64,000 bases of DNA from Knoellia flava TL1 (lineage in GTDB: Bacteria; Actinomycetota; Actinomycetes; Actinomycetales; Dermatophilaceae). The stretch covers positions 62,001 to 126,000 of the forward strand of contig NZ_AVPI01000001.1 in assembly GCF_000768675.1 (NCBI RefSeq). Reading direction: 5' to 3'. Position numbers and translations under genes: made by a program. Below the pieces are notes generated by a model. That model was not told where the DNA came from, searched no databases, and saw only the letters and a list, made by a program, of their open reading frames with translations. Positions 43,667 to 53,456 of this stretch are shown here, in pieces; positions within the stretch are counted from its first letter, which is position 1, and each line of letters opens with the position of its first letter.

Positions 43667-45982
43667 ATGACGACGTCGACCACGCCCGGAACCCGCGACG
43701 TCGAGCGTGCGGACGCCGCTGACGGGCCGACCGAGACGGACACGACGACGGACAGCAGCTTCGTCACCGAGGTCTCGATCGCGAGCGCCTCGGCAACGGA
43801 GGCCCGGGCCGCCCAGCCGCGCGCGTCGAACGGACGGTTCGTGCGCCCGTCGGCTGCGGCACACGCCGACGAGTCCGAGGGCCTGCCCGCCGACCGCTTC
43901 CTCGACCGCGAGATCTCGTGGCTCCAGTTCAACGAGCGGGTCCTCCAGCTCGCCGCCGACGAGAACGTGCCGCTCCTCGAGCGGGCCCGCTTCCTCGCGA
44001 TCTTCACCTCGAACCTCGACGAGTTCTTCATGGTGCGGGTCGCCGGCCTGAAGCGGCGCATCGCGACCGGTCTCGCGGTCCGCTCGGCGTCGGGTCTCGA
44101 GCCGCGCGAGGTCCTCGAGCAGATCTCCGTGGTGAGCCACGAGCTGCTCGCCATGCAGGCGCGCGTCTACGACGACCTCGTCCAGCCCGCCCTCGAGGCG
44201 GAGGGCATCGAGGTCGTCCGATGGGACGAGCTCTCCGAGGAGGAGCAGGCCAGCCTCGGCGAGCTCTTCACCGAGCGGGTGTTCCCGGTGCTCACGCCGC
44301 TGGCCGTCGACCCGGCCCACCCGTTCCCCTACATCTCCGGCCTGTCGCTCAACCTCGCCGTGCTCCTCATCAACCCCAAGACGGGCAAGGAGCACTTCGC
44401 CCGGGTCAAGGTGCCGCCACTGCTCCCGCGCCTGCTCCGCGTGGGCGAGGGCGACGCGTCGACCGACGTCTACGACGTGCGGTTCGTCCCCCTCGAGGAC
44501 GTCATGGCGGCCCACCTCGACCAGCTCTTCCCGGGGATGGAGGTGCACGAGCACTACACCTTCCGCGTGACGCGCAACGAGGACCTCGAGGTCGAGGAGG
44601 ACGACGCCGAGAACCTCCTCACCGCGCTCGAGAAGGAGCTGACCCGGCGCCGGTTCGGCCCGCCCGTCCGGCTCGAGGTCGACCACGAGATGGACGACCA
44701 CGTCATGGACCTGCTCGTGCGGGAGCTCGGGGTCACGAACCAGGAGGTCTACCGGCTGCCGGCGCCGCTCGACCTGCGCGGGCTCAACATCATCGCCGAC
44801 CTCGAGCGGTCCGAGCTGCACTACCCGGCGTTCGTGGCCCGCACCAACAGCGACCTCGCGCCGACCGAGAGCGCCAAGGCCCGCGACCTCTTCGCGAGCA
44901 TCCGCAAGCAGGACGTCCTGCTCCAGCACCCCTACGACTCGTTCTCGACGTCGGTGCAGGCCTTCATCGAGCAGGCGGCGGCCGACCCCAACGTCCTCGC
45001 CATCAAGCAGACCCTCTACCGCACGAGCGGCGACTCCCCCATCATCGACGCCCTCATCGACGCGGCCGACAGCGGCAAGCAGGTCCTCGCGGTCGTCGAG
45101 ATCAAGGCGCGCTTCGACGAGCAGAACAACATCTCGTGGGCCCGCAAGCTCGAGCGCGCGGGCGTCCACGTCGTCTACGGCATCGTCGGGCTCAAGACCC
45201 ACTCCAAGCTCAGCCTCGTCGTCCGCCAGGAGGAGGACGGGCTGCGCCGCTACTGCCACATCGGCACCGGCAACTACAACCCCAAGACGGCGCGCATCTA
45301 CGAGGACTTCGGCCTCCTCACCGTCGACCCCCAGGTCGGCGACGACCTCACTCGTCTCTTCAACCAGCTCTCCGGCGTCGCGCCGCGAAGCAAGTTCAAG
45401 CGGCTCCTCGTCGCCCCGAGATCGGTCCGCAGCGGGCTCGTCGAGCGCATCGAGGGCCAGGTGGCAGCCGAGCGCGACAAGCCCGGCAGCGGCTACATCG
45501 GCATCAAGGTCAACTCGATCGTCGACGAGCAGGTCATCGACGCGCTCTACCGGGCCTCGATGGCCGGCGTGAAGGTCGACGTCTGGGTGCGCGGCATCTG
45601 CGCCCTGCGCCCCGGCGTCGAGGGCCTGTCCGAGAACGTCACCGTGCACTCGGTCCTCGGCCGCTTCCTCGAGCACTCGCGGGTCTTCCTCTTCGGGACC
45701 GGCGACGACCTCGAGGCGTGGATCGGCAGCGCCGACATGATGCACCGCAACCTCGACCGCCGGGTCGAGTGCCTCGTCCGCCTCGCCGACCCGCGCCACC
45801 TCGACGACCTCCGCTCCCTCATTGCCCAGGGCATGAGCGGCAAGTTCTCGCACTGGTCGCTCGGGGCCGACGGCCGCTGGAGCCGCCGCCACCTCGACGC
45901 CGACGGCGAGCCGCTGCCCGACATCCAGGCGGCGCTCATCGAGATGCACGCCAAGCGCCGACGCAAGGCGCGGCGCCGCTGA
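43667..45982 (+). CDS. ppk: Polyphosphate kinase 1
   Basis: A 771-residue PPK1 with an N-terminal extension of about 65 residues, low in conservation, then [45 protein letters not shown], and the catalytic part: [15 protein letters not shown] with the autophosphorylated histidine, [22 protein letters not shown], and [18 protein letters not shown]. It makes polyphosphate from ATP. ATG 43667 lies just after a PHO-type repeat. The MutT1-like gene overlaps its end, as in mycobacteria (ppk1, mutT1). Complete length. Confidence 0.95.
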   Translation: MTTSTTPGTRDVERADAADGPTETDTTTDSSFVTEVSIASASATEARAAQPRASNGRFVRPSAAAHADESEGLPADRFLDREISWLQFNERVLQLAADENVPLLERARFLAIFTSNLDEFFMVRVAGLKRRIATGLAVRSASGLEPREVLEQISVVSHELLAMQARVYDDLVQPALEAEGIEVVRWDELSEEEQASLGELFTERVFPVLTPLAVDPAHPFPYISGLSLNLAVLLINPKTGKEHFARVKVPPLLPRLLRVGEGDASTDVYDVRFVPLEDVMAAHLDQLFPGMEVHEHYTFRVTRNEDLEVEEDDAENLLTALEKELTRRRFGPPVRLEVDHEMDDHVMDLLVRELGVTNQEVYRLPAPLDLRGLNIIADLERSELHYPAFVARTNSDLAPTESAKARDLFASIRKQDVLLQHPYDSFSTSVQAFIEQAAADPNVLAIKQTLYRTSGDSPIIDALIDAADSGKQVLAVVEIKARFDEQNNISWARKLERAGVHVVYGIVGLKTHSKLSLVVRQEEDGLRRYCHIGTGNYNPKTARIYEDFGLLTVDPQVGDDLTRLFNQLSGVAPRSKFKRLLVAPRSVRSGLVERIEGQVAAERDKPGSGYIGIKVNSIVDEQVIDALYRASMAGVKVDVWVRGICALRPGVEGLSENVTVHSVLGRFLEHSRVFLFGTGDDLEAWIGSADMMHRNLDRRVECLVRLADPRHLDDLRSLIAQGMSGKFSHWSLGADGRWSRRHLDADGEPLPDIQAALIEMHAKRRRKARRR

Positions 45983-46953
45983 GCCCGTCGGAGCGGCCCG
46001 AGAGGCCCGAGGTCATCCCCGCGGCGGGCACGCTGCCGTGGCGGGTGCGCAAGGGCGTGCTCCAGGTGGCGCTCGTCCACCGTCCCCGCTACGACGACTG
46101 GTCGTGGGCCAAGGGCAAGCTCGACCCCGGTGAGGACTGGGCCGCGGCCGCGGTGCGCGAGACCTTCGAGGAGACCGGACTCGCGGTGCGCCTCGGGCCC
46201 CCGCTGCCCGAGGCCCGCTACCTCGTCCTCACCAAAGCCGGGACCCGCGGCGAGAAGGTCGTCCACTACTGGTCGGCCACCGTGACCGGCGGCCACGGCC
46301 GCCTCGAGAACGAGATCGACGCCGTCGACTGGCTCGACGTCGCCGAGGCCAACGTCCGCCTCGACTACGCCCACGACCGCGAGCAGCTGCGGGCGCTCGT
46401 GCGAGCCCACGGCGACGGCGCCCTCGACACCTGGCCCCTCGTCGTCGTCCGCCACGCCAAGTCCGTCGCCCGCTCGGACTGGGACGGTGACGACCGCGAG
46501 CGCCCCCTCGACGCGCGGGGCACGCAAAGGGCACGCGACCTCGTGCCGGTGCTCACGGCATACGGGATCACCCGCGTGCTCACGTCGCCTTCGCTGCGGT
46601 GTCTCGACACGATCGCCCCGTATGCCGTGTCCCTGGGGATCGAGCCGCGCACCCGTCGTGGGCTGTCGGAGGAGGGGCACGAGGCTGAGCCCGGGCGGGC
46701 GGTCGAGCACGTCGAGCGGCTGCTCGAGCGCGGGGAGCCGGCCGCCGTGTGCACCCACGGTCCGGTCATGGCGGCCGTGCTCGGCGTGCTCGCCGAGCGG
46801 CTCCACCTCGAGGGCGGGGACGCGGTGGCGATGCTCGAGCGGTTCGTCGAGGCGCGTGACGACGACCTCGCCAAGGGTGAGGCGCTCGTGTGCCACGTCG
46901 CCGGGGTGGGCGCGGACGCCCGGGTCGTCGCCGTGGAGCGCCACCTGCCCTGA
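45979..46953 (+). CDS. mutT1: MutT1-like Nudix hydrolase/histidine phosphatase fusion, probable CTG start
   Basis: A 324-residue fusion. Residues 10-140: Nudix domain, with AAGTLPWRV and the Nudix box [20 protein letters not shown]. Residues 150-310: histidine phosphatase ([35 protein letters not shown]). This is the architecture of mycobacterial MutT1, which hydrolyses oxidised and diadenosine nucleotides. In frame, no ATG, GTG or TTG lies between the ppk 3' part and the first strand of the fold. The only start-like codon is CTG 45979, overlapping the ppk stop as CTGA, with AAGG 10 nt upstream. The next in-frame GTG would remove the first strand. Confidence 0.85.
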   Translation: MSPSERPERPEVIPAAGTLPWRVRKGVLQVALVHRPRYDDWSWAKGKLDPGEDWAAAAVRETFEETGLAVRLGPPLPEARYLVLTKAGTRGEKVVHYWSATVTGGHGRLENEIDAVDWLDVAEANVRLDYAHDREQLRALVRAHGDGALDTWPLVVVRHAKSVARSDWDGDDRERPLDARGTQRARDLVPVLTAYGITRVLTSPSLRCLDTIAPYAVSLGIEPRTRRGLSEEGHEAEPGRAVEHVERLLERGEPAAVCTHGPVMAAVLGVLAERLHLEGGDAVAMLERFVEARDDDLAKGEALVCHVAGVGADARVVAVERHLP

Positions 46954-47029
46954 GGCGGCACCCGTCGTGGCGGCGCGGCCGCTGCGGCGCGCTTCGCTTG
47001 AACAACGCGACAGCCAATGGCCGAGCACC

Positions 47030-47051
47030 GTTCACGCCTCGTTCACCCTGC
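47030..47051 (+). promoter_or_regulatory. PHO box upstream of pstS
   Basis: GTTCACGCCTC and GTTCACCCTGC, two tandem 11-nt direct repeats. This fits the actinobacterial PhoP box well. Confidence 0.7.
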
Positions 47052-47144
47052 ACGGGCGAACCGGACACCAGCTCTGCCTACCTTCGCACTGTCGGTACAC
47101 CACGTCCCGACCCAGACTCCCTGCTCCACGTGAGAGGTATGACA

Positions 47145-48266
47145 GTGAAGATTTCGCGTCTCGGTGCGATGGCCTCCCTGGCCCTCGTCGGCTCCATCGC
47201 CCTGACCGGCTGCGGTTCTGACAACACCGGCGGCGACTCCGCCGCCGCGGACTCGACCGCCAGCGGCTCGGCCGGCGCCGAGTGCTTCGACGGCACGCTC
47301 AGCGCGGAGGGCTCCTCCGCCCAGAAGAACGCCTTCGAGGAGGTCGCCGCAGGCTTCAAGTCCGAGTGCTCCGGCGCCCAGGTGAACTACAACCCGTCGG
47401 GCTCCGGCGCCGGCATCAAGCAGTTCATCGCCGGCCAGGTCGACTTCGCGGGCTCCGACTCGGCGCTCAAGACCGTGGAGAAGGACGGCAAGATCGAGGC
47501 CAAGGAGGCCGAGGCCGCCTGCGGTTCGCCCGCGTGGAACATCCCGATGGTCACCGGCCCCATCGCCGTCGCCTACAACGTCAAGGGCGTCGACAAGCTC
47601 AACCTCACCCCGGCCGTCGCCGGCGACATCTTCATGGGCAAGATCACCACCTGGAACGACCCGAAGATCGCCGCGGCCAACTCCGGCGTCCAGCTGCCTG
47701 CCACCGCCATCAAGGTCTTCTTCCGCTCCGACGAGTCGGGAACGACCGAGAACTTCACGAAGTACCTCAAGGCCGCGGCCCCCGCGAACTGGCCGGGCGA
47801 GCCCGCCAAGACGTGGGACGGCAAGGGCGAGGGCAAGGCCAAGTCGGCCGGTGTCGCTGAGGGCGTGAAGTCCACCGACGGTGGCATCACCTACGTCGAG
47901 TGGAGCTACGCCAAGGACAACGACCTCGGCGTCGCCGCGATCGACAACGGCGCCGGCCCGGTCGAGCTCACCAGCGAGTCGGTCGGCAAGGCCGTCGCCA
48001 CCGCAGAGCAGACCGGCACGGGCAACGACCTCGCGCTCAAGCTCGACTACGCCACGAAGGAGGCCGGGGCCTACCCGATCAACCTCGTGACCTACGAGAT
48101 CGTCTGCTCGAAGGGCAAGGACGCCGAGAAGCAGAAGAACATCAAGGCGTTCCTGAAGTACTTCGCCTCGGAGGAGGCGCAGAAGACCATCGAGGAGATC
48201 GGCTACGCGCCGCTCCCCGCCGAGGTCCAGACCAAGGTCGCGACCGCGATCGACGCGATCTCCTGA
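47145..48266 (+). CDS. pstS: Phosphate-binding lipoprotein PstS
   Basis: A 373-residue lipoprotein. The signal ends in the lipobox LTGCGS; the mature domain carries LSAEGSSAQKNAFEEV, NPSGSGAGIKQFIAGQVDFAGSDSAL (phosphate-binding loop), FFRSDESGTTENFTKYL and GYAPLPAEV. PstS captures inorganic phosphate outside the membrane. The start is ATG 47139 or GTG 47145. GAGAGG sits only 1 nt from the first but 7 nt from the second, so GTG 47145 (VKISRLGAM) is preferred. It is first in pstSCAB, with an upstream PHO box. Confidence 0.93.
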   Translation: MKISRLGAMASLALVGSIALTGCGSDNTGGDSAAADSTASGSAGAECFDGTLSAEGSSAQKNAFEEVAAGFKSECSGAQVNYNPSGSGAGIKQFIAGQVDFAGSDSALKTVEKDGKIEAKEAEAACGSPAWNIPMVTGPIAVAYNVKGVDKLNLTPAVAGDIFMGKITTWNDPKIAAANSGVQLPATAIKVFFRSDESGTTENFTKYLKAAAPANWPGEPAKTWDGKGEGKAKSAGVAEGVKSTDGGITYVEWSYAKDNDLGVAAIDNGAGPVELTSESVGKAVATAEQTGTGNDLALKLDYATKEAGAYPINLVTYEIVCSKGKDAEKQKNIKAFLKYFASEEAQKTIEEIGYAPLPAEVQTKVATAIDAIS

Positions 48267-48370
48267 CCGACTCCCAGCGGACGCGTCGGCCCCCTCGGGT
48301 CGACTGAGGGGGCGTGGCCGACGGCCTCGCCCCCTCACCCCTGCTCCCACCCCTGGAAGGAACCGACCTC

Positions 48371-49384
48371 GTGTCATCGATCACCGGGCACAGCGCGATC
48401 GACGAGCTGCCCAGCGGCGACGGCCGCCCGCCCCTCGAGGCCGACCGGGCCGGGACCGGACGCCTCGGCGACCGGATCTTCGGCGGGCTGGCCACCGGCT
48501 CGGGCATCCTCGTCCTCGCCCTCGTGACCCTCGTCGGGCTCTTCCTCGTCATCCAGGCAGTCCCCTCGCTGCTCAACAACGAGGCGAACTTCCTCACCTC
48601 TCGCGAGTGGGTTCCGAGTGGCGCCCAGCCCCGCTTCGGCATCGTCGACCTGCTCTGGGCGACGATCGTCACGTCGATCATCGCGATGTTCATCGCCGTG
48701 CCGCTCGGCGTGGCGGTGGCGCTCTTCATCACCCAGTACGCACCGGGCTGGCTCAACAAGCCGGCGGCCACCCTCGTCGACCTGCTCGCCGCGGTGCCCT
48801 CGATCGTCTACGGGTTCTGGGGCCTCCAGGTCGCCGGACAGTACTTCGAGCCGGTCGCCACGGTCATCGACCGGGTGCTCGGCTGGCTGCCGTTCTTCGA
48901 GTACACCGGCACGCCGAGCGCCAAGAGCACCCTGGCCTTCGCCGGCGTCATCCTCGCCATCATGATCCTGCCGATCGTCACGGCGATCTCGCGCGAGGTC
49001 TTCAGCCAGGTGCCGACCGCCCACAAGGAGGGCGCCCTCGCCCTCGGCGCGACGAAGTGGGAGATGATCCGCACCGCCGTCATCCCCTTCGGCAAGCCCG
49101 GCATCATCTCGGCGGCCATGCTCGGCCTCGGTCGCGCCCTCGGCGAGACGCTGGCCGTCACCCTGCTGCTGTCCGCGCTCAACACGTCGAGTGCCTTCTC
49201 GTTCTCGATCTTCGGTGGCGGGGAGACCTTCGCGTCGCGCATCGCCAACGACGCGGGCGAGTTCGACTCGGCGCAGAAGACGGGCGCCTACATCGCGGCG
49301 GGCCTCGTCCTCTTCCTCCTCACGTTCATCGTCAACGCGGCGGCCCGGGTCGTCATCGAGCGCCGGAAGGCCTTCACCGAATGA
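48371..49384 (+). CDS. pstC: Phosphate ABC transporter permease PstC
   Basis: A 337-residue membrane protein with about 6 helices: ILVLALVTLVGLFLVIQAVPSLL, then the permease core LLWATIVTSIIAMFIAVPLGVAVALFIT and LVDLLAAVPSIVYGFWG, the EAA-like loop in VPTAHKEGALALGATKWEMIRTAVIP, and GLGRALGETLAVTLL. It forms the channel with PstA. I start it at GTG 48371 with GGAAGGA upstream; the frame is open to 48314. Its stop overlaps the pstA start (ATGA). Confidence 0.93.
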   Translation: MSSITGHSAIDELPSGDGRPPLEADRAGTGRLGDRIFGGLATGSGILVLALVTLVGLFLVIQAVPSLLNNEANFLTSREWVPSGAQPRFGIVDLLWATIVTSIIAMFIAVPLGVAVALFITQYAPGWLNKPAATLVDLLAAVPSIVYGFWGLQVAGQYFEPVATVIDRVLGWLPFFEYTGTPSAKSTLAFAGVILAIMILPIVTAISREVFSQVPTAHKEGALALGATKWEMIRTAVIPFGKPGIISAAMLGLGRALGETLAVTLLLSALNTSSAFSFSIFGGGETFASRIANDAGEFDSAQKTGAYIAAGLVLFLLTFIVNAAARVVIERRKAFTE

Positions 49385-50310
49385 GCACCCTGAGCACCGT
49401 CGACGAGTCGGCGCCGCCCACCACCCCCGCGACCCCGGTGGGTGACGACTTCGGCGGCCGGTCCGGTGGCCGGGCGTTCCGCGACCAGCTGGCCCGCGTC
49501 GTCATGTGGACCGCCTTCGTCGTCGCCCTCATCCCCCTCGTGTGGATCCTCGGCGCCACGATCGTCAAGGGTGGCCAGATCATCGCCAGCGTCGACTGGT
49601 GGTCGCTCTCCCAGTCCGGCATCACCGCCCGGCGAGAGGGCGGCGGCGCCGTCCACGCGATCCAGGGCACGCTCATCCAGGCTGCCGTCACCGCGCTCAT
49701 CTCCGTGCCGATCGGCGTCCTCACGGCGGTCTACCTCGTCGAGTACGGGCGCGGCCGGCTCGCGAAGGTCGTGTCCTTCATGGTCGACATCCTCACCGGC
49801 ATCCCGTCGATCGTCGCCGGCCTCTTCATCTACGCCCTGTGGGTGACGACGCTGGGTTTCCAGCGCATCGGCTTCGCCGTGTGCCTCGCCCTGACGATGC
49901 TCATGATCCCCACGGTGGTCCGCTCGACCGAGGAGATGCTCAAGCTCGTCCCCAACGAGCTGCGCGAGGCGTCCTACGCGCTCGGCGTGCCCAAGTGGAA
50001 GACGATCATGAAGATCGTCATCCCGACGTCGTTCTCGGGCATCGTCACCGGCGTCCTGCTCGGCCTCGCCCGCGTCATGGGTGAGACGGCGCCGCTCATC
50101 ATCCTCGGCCCCTACACCGCCGTCATCGCGACGAACCTCTTCGACGGCCTCATGCCGACGCTGCCGACGATGATCTACCAGAACTACAGCGAAAACCTCC
50201 AGCCGGCGATCGACCGCACCTGGGGCGCCGCCCTCACCCTCATCCTCATCATCTTCGTGCTGAACATCGCGGGCCGTTTCATCGGCCGGTTCAGCAAGGT
50301 GAAGAGCTGA
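49381..50310 (+). CDS. pstA: Phosphate ABC transporter permease PstA
   Basis: A 309-residue permease partner with about 6 helices: [67 protein letters not shown], the EAA loop in [27 protein letters not shown], and [18 protein letters not shown] 49381 overlaps the pstC stop. The short N-terminal extension ([20 protein letters not shown]) is polar. Third gene of the pst operon. Complete. Confidence 0.93.
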   Translation: MSTLSTVDESAPPTTPATPVGDDFGGRSGGRAFRDQLARVVMWTAFVVALIPLVWILGATIVKGGQIIASVDWWSLSQSGITARREGGGAVHAIQGTLIQAAVTALISVPIGVLTAVYLVEYGRGRLAKVVSFMVDILTGIPSIVAGLFIYALWVTTLGFQRIGFAVCLALTMLMIPTVVRSTEEMLKLVPNELREASYALGVPKWKTIMKIVIPTSFSGIVTGVLLGLARVMGETAPLIILGPYTAVIATNLFDGLMPTLPTMIYQNYSENLQPAIDRTWGAALTLILIIFVLNIAGRFIGRFSKVKS

Positions 50311-50374
50311 CGCCAGGCCGCGCACACGGCATACCCCCTGCACTTCGCACCCCAAGAGAGAAACGACAGCACCC

Positions 50375-51151
50375 ATGGCAAAGCGCATCGACGTCAAGGA
50401 CCTCGACATCTACTACGGCGACTTCAAGGCCGTCGAGGGCGTGTCCCTCACCGTCGAGCCCCGCTCCGTGACGGCCTTCATCGGCCCGTCCGGCTGCGGC
50501 AAGTCGACCGTCCTCCGCACGCTCAACCGCATGCACGAGGTCATCCCCGGCGGCCGCGTCGAGGGCAAGGTCGCGCTCGACGACCAGGACCTCTACGCCT
50601 CCTCGATGGACCCGGTGGCGGTGCGTCGCACCGTCGGCATGGTCTTCCAGCGGCCGAACCCGTTCCCGACGATGTCGATCCGCGACAACGTCGCCGCCGG
50701 CCTCAGACTCAACGGCGTCAAGAACAAGAAGCAGCTCGACGAGGTCGTCGAGCGCTCGCTCAAGGGTGCGAACCTGTGGAACGAGGTCAAGGACCGCCTC
50801 GACAAGCCCGGCGCCGGGCTCTCCGGTGGTCAGCAGCAGCGGCTCTGCATCGCGCGCGCCATCGCGGTCGAGCCGCAGGTGCTGCTCATGGACGAGCCGT
50901 GCTCGGCGCTCGACCCGATCTCGACGCTCGCCATCGAGGACCTCATCAACGACCTCAAGAGCCAGTACACGATCGTCATCGTCACCCACAACATGCAGCA
51001 GGCGGCGCGGGTGTCGGACCAGACGGCGTTCTTCAACCTCAAGGCGACGGGACAGCCGGGCCGGCTCGTCGAGGTCGACGACACGCAGCGCATCTTCAGC
51101 AACCCGTCCGAGAAGGCCACCGAGGACTACATCTCCGGCCGCTTCGGCTGA
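50375..51151 (+). CDS. pstB: Phosphate ABC transporter ATP-binding protein PstB
   Basis: A 258-residue ATPase: [21 protein letters not shown] (Walker A), [13 protein letters not shown] (Q-loop), [16 protein letters not shown] (signature), [15 protein letters not shown] (Walker B) and [18 protein letters not shown] (switch histidine). It powers phosphate import by PstSCA. ATG 50375; GAGAGAAACG lies upstream. The operon ends with a palindrome of family A, copy 4. Complete and typical. Confidence 0.95.
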   Translation: MAKRIDVKDLDIYYGDFKAVEGVSLTVEPRSVTAFIGPSGCGKSTVLRTLNRMHEVIPGGRVEGKVALDDQDLYASSMDPVAVRRTVGMVFQRPNPFPTMSIRDNVAAGLRLNGVKNKKQLDEVVERSLKGANLWNEVKDRLDKPGAGLSGGQQQRLCIARAIAVEPQVLLMDEPCSALDPISTLAIEDLINDLKSQYTIVIVTHNMQQAARVSDQTAFFNLKATGQPGRLVEVDDTQRIFSNPSEKATEDYISGRFG

Positions 51152-51177
51152 CCCCCTCCCCTTCCCCCTCCTTTCCG

Positions 51178-51250
51178 CGACTGATTGCGCAGGAGCGACA
51201 CCAGACCGCCGATTTCGGCCCTGTTCTTGTCGCTCCTGCGCAATCAGTTG
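51178..51250. repeat. 73-bp palindrome, family A copy 4
   Basis: CGACTGATTGCGCAGGAGCG starts and CGCTCCTGCGCAATCAGTTG ends it. The base at position 6 (G) and its partner (C) have changed together against copy 1 (T/A). Follows pstB, on the upstream side of the AbiEi-like gene. Confidence 0.85.
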
Positions 51251-51363
51251 GTGCGGGTGCGGCGGCGCGCCGTTTGTCCACACGGCCTCGTCGCGCCCCT
51301 CGTTGTCCACAGGGCGCCGTCCACGCGCGGCGCATCGTGCCTTGGGCGCTGAGCCTTGAGGGC

Positions 51364-52404
51364 ATGCAGGACTTCAGCGGCCTCCCCCAGCCCTTCGGGC
51401 GCGCCGAGGCGGCCGGCGCCGGCTTCACCGTCCGCGGGGTGGAGAGGGCTGCGGTCTCCGGTCACCTCACGCGCCTCGCCCCAAGCCTGTATGCCGTCCG
51501 CTCGGCCTGGGAGGAGCTCGCACCGTGGGTGCGGCACGCTCAACTGGCCCGGGCGGCGGTGCGACTCACACCGGATGCGATGGTGAGCCACCTCAGTCTG
51601 GCGGTCCTCATGGGACTGCCACACCCGGCATACACGGTCTCGAAGGTCTCCATGACGTTGCTCGACGACCGCAGGACCAGTCGAGCCGACGAGTGGCGCC
51701 AGTTCCATCGCGGGCGGACGCCACCCGGTCATGTGGTCGTGGCGAGCCGTCGTGCACACCTCACGCCGACGCGAACGGTCGTCGACTGCGCCCGCGACCT
51801 TCACCCACGAGACGCCCTCGCCATCATGGACGCTGCGATGCGCCGAGGGCTGACCTCGCTTCCTCAGCTGCGCGACATGCGCCGCCACCAGCGCCAGTTG
51901 CCGGGGATTTCCGGCGTCGACACGCTGCTCCGAATCTGCGATCCGCTGCGCGAGAACTGGCTGGAGTCAGCCTCGGCCTGGGCAGTCCATGCCTCCGGGC
52001 TTCCTGCCGGAGTGCCTCAGGTGACCGTCCTCGATGCGGCGGGGAGGTTCGTTGCACGGGTGGACGCGTTGTGGCCGGAGCTGGGCGTCGTCGGCGAGGC
52101 GGACGGCCGGGGCAAGTACGAGATCGGGGCGGAACCCGGTGAAGGCACAGACGTCTTCTCGATCATGCGGACGGCGATCCACGAACAGCGCGAGCGCGAG
52201 GACCGATTGGGAGACCTCGGACTCGTGGTCTGCCGGTGGGGGCAGCGCGATGCGCTGGCGATGACCCCGCTGGCGGACCGCCTGCGGTCAGCCATCGAGC
52301 GGGCCGAGCCCGCGCGGGTCACTGCCCGCTACCGGTGCTCATGCTGCAGCCGCGACCTGACTGATTGCGCAGGAGCGACACGAATCGCCCGTCTGGGGGC
52401 CTGA
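51364..52404 (+). CDS. AbiEi/DUF559-like protein flanked by palindromes
   Basis: A 346-residue protein. The N-terminal half shows a winged-helix-like layout (GLPQPFGRAEAAGAGFTVRG, LAPSLYAVRSAWEELAP, AMVSHLSLAVLMGLP), typical of type IV toxin-antitoxin AbiEi-like domains. The C-terminal half has a restriction-endonuclease-like DUF559 motif: FVARVDALWPELGVVGEADGRGKY and REREDRLGDLGLVVCRWGQ. Such proteins are abundant in actinobacteria with unproven function. The last 16 codons (DLTDCAGATRIARLGA) are encoded by the palindrome at 52358, so the repeat supplies the C-terminus. Start ATG 51364. Confidence 0.7.
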   Translation: MQDFSGLPQPFGRAEAAGAGFTVRGVERAAVSGHLTRLAPSLYAVRSAWEELAPWVRHAQLARAAVRLTPDAMVSHLSLAVLMGLPHPAYTVSKVSMTLLDDRRTSRADEWRQFHRGRTPPGHVVVASRRAHLTPTRTVVDCARDLHPRDALAIMDAAMRRGLTSLPQLRDMRRHQRQLPGISGVDTLLRICDPLRENWLESASAWAVHASGLPAGVPQVTVLDAAGRFVARVDALWPELGVVGEADGRGKYEIGAEPGEGTDVFSIMRTAIHEQREREDRLGDLGLVVCRWGQRDALAMTPLADRLRSAIERAEPARVTARYRCSCCSRDLTDCAGATRIARLGA

Positions 52405-52430
52405 AACTGTCGCTCCTGCGCAATAAGTCG
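52358..52430. repeat. 73-bp palindrome, family A copy 5
   Basis: TGACTGATTGCGCAGGAGCG starts and CGCTCCTGCGCAATAAGTCG ends it. It overlaps the last 47 bases of the AbiEi-like gene and faces the convergent pit gene. Confidence 0.85.
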
Positions 52431-52446
52431 GGATCAGCGCGGGGGG

Positions 52447-53451
52447 TCAGAGGCCGATGATGAGCTTGAGGAGGAGGAAGGTGAGGGCGGCGACGATGCC
52501 GGCGCCGGGGAAGGTGAAGATCCACGCGCCGACGATGTTCTTGGCCACGCCCCAACGCACTGCCTTGACCGACTTCGTCGAGCCGACGCCCATGATCGCC
52601 GAGGTGATGGCGTGGGTCGTCGAGATCGGGGCACCCGTGGCGGTCGCAACGTAGAGCACGGCGGCAGCCGTCGTCTCCGCCGCGAAGCCCTGCGGCGGGT
52701 CGAGGTGGATGATGCGGCGGCCGAGCGTACGCATGATCCGCCACCCACCGGCATACGTGCCGGCGGAGATGACCACGGCGCTCATGACGAGGACCCACAA
52801 AGGGATCGCGTCGTCGCCCTCGGCGGCGAACCCACCGACCGTGAGCGCGAGCACGACGACACCGGCGGTCTTCGCGGCGTCCTGCATCCCGTGACCGAAC
52901 GCCATGGCGGCAGCGGACACGGTCTGCGCGTAGCGGAAGTTGCGGTTGACCTTGCCCGGGTGTCCACCCTTGAACAGCCACAGGATGGCCGTCATGACGA
53001 GGAAGCCCACGATGAGCCCGACGATCGGGGAGGCGATCATCGGCAGGATGACCTTCTCGAGCACCGCTCCCCAGTGCACGGTGGACGAGGCAGCGATCGC
53101 CGCCCCGCCGAGGCCGCCGATGAGGGCGTGCGAGGAGGACGAGGGCAGGCCGTACCACCACGTGAGCATGTTCCACGCGATGGCGCCGACGAGGCCGGCG
53201 GCACAGATCGTCAGGCCGACCTTGCCGGCGGGCGCGTCGATGATGCCGCTGCCGACCGTCTTGGCGACCTTGGTGCCGAGGAACGCTCCGGCGAGGTTGG
53301 CGATGGCCGCCATGCCGAGCGCGATGCGCGGGGTGAGGGCACGGGTTGACACCGACGTCGCGATCGCGTTCGCGGCGTCGTGAAAGCCGTTGGTGTAGTT
53401 GAAGCCCATCGCCAGCGCGACGACGAGGGCCACCGGGATCCAGCTCTCCAC
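52447..53451 (-). CDS. pit: Low-affinity inorganic phosphate transporter (PiT family)
   Basis: A 334-residue membrane protein of the PiT family with about 10 helices and the paired signatures GFNYTNGFHDAANAIATSVSTRAL (N-terminal) and AFGHGMQDAAKTAGVVVLAL (C-terminal), both with the conserved aspartate and asparagine or glutamine used for phosphate and cation. It imports metal-phosphate with protons or Na+. It follows the DUF47 gene after 5 bp. It is the low-affinity counterpart of pstSCAB in the same region. Confidence 0.92.
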   Translation of the reverse strand: MESWIPVALVVALAMGFNYTNGFHDAANAIATSVSTRALTPRIALGMAAIANLAGAFLGTKVAKTVGSGIIDAPAGKVGLTICAAGLVGAIAWNMLTWWYGLPSSSSHALIGGLGGAAIAASSTVHWGAVLEKVILPMIASPIVGLIVGFLVMTAILWLFKGGHPGKVNRNFRYAQTVSAAAMAFGHGMQDAAKTAGVVVLALTVGGFAAEGDDAIPLWVLVMSAVVISAGTYAGGWRIMRTLGRRIIHLDPPQGFAAETTAAAVLYVATATGAPISTTHAITSAIMGVGSTKSVKAVRWGVAKNIVGAWIFTFPGAGIVAALTFLLLKLIIGL

Positions 53452-53456
53452 GGTGG

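Noticed and set aside
8488-52430. 73-bp palindromes as CRISPR repeats or integron attC sites
   Set aside because: They are widely separated with no spacers, no cas genes, no integrase, and lack the attC core sites.
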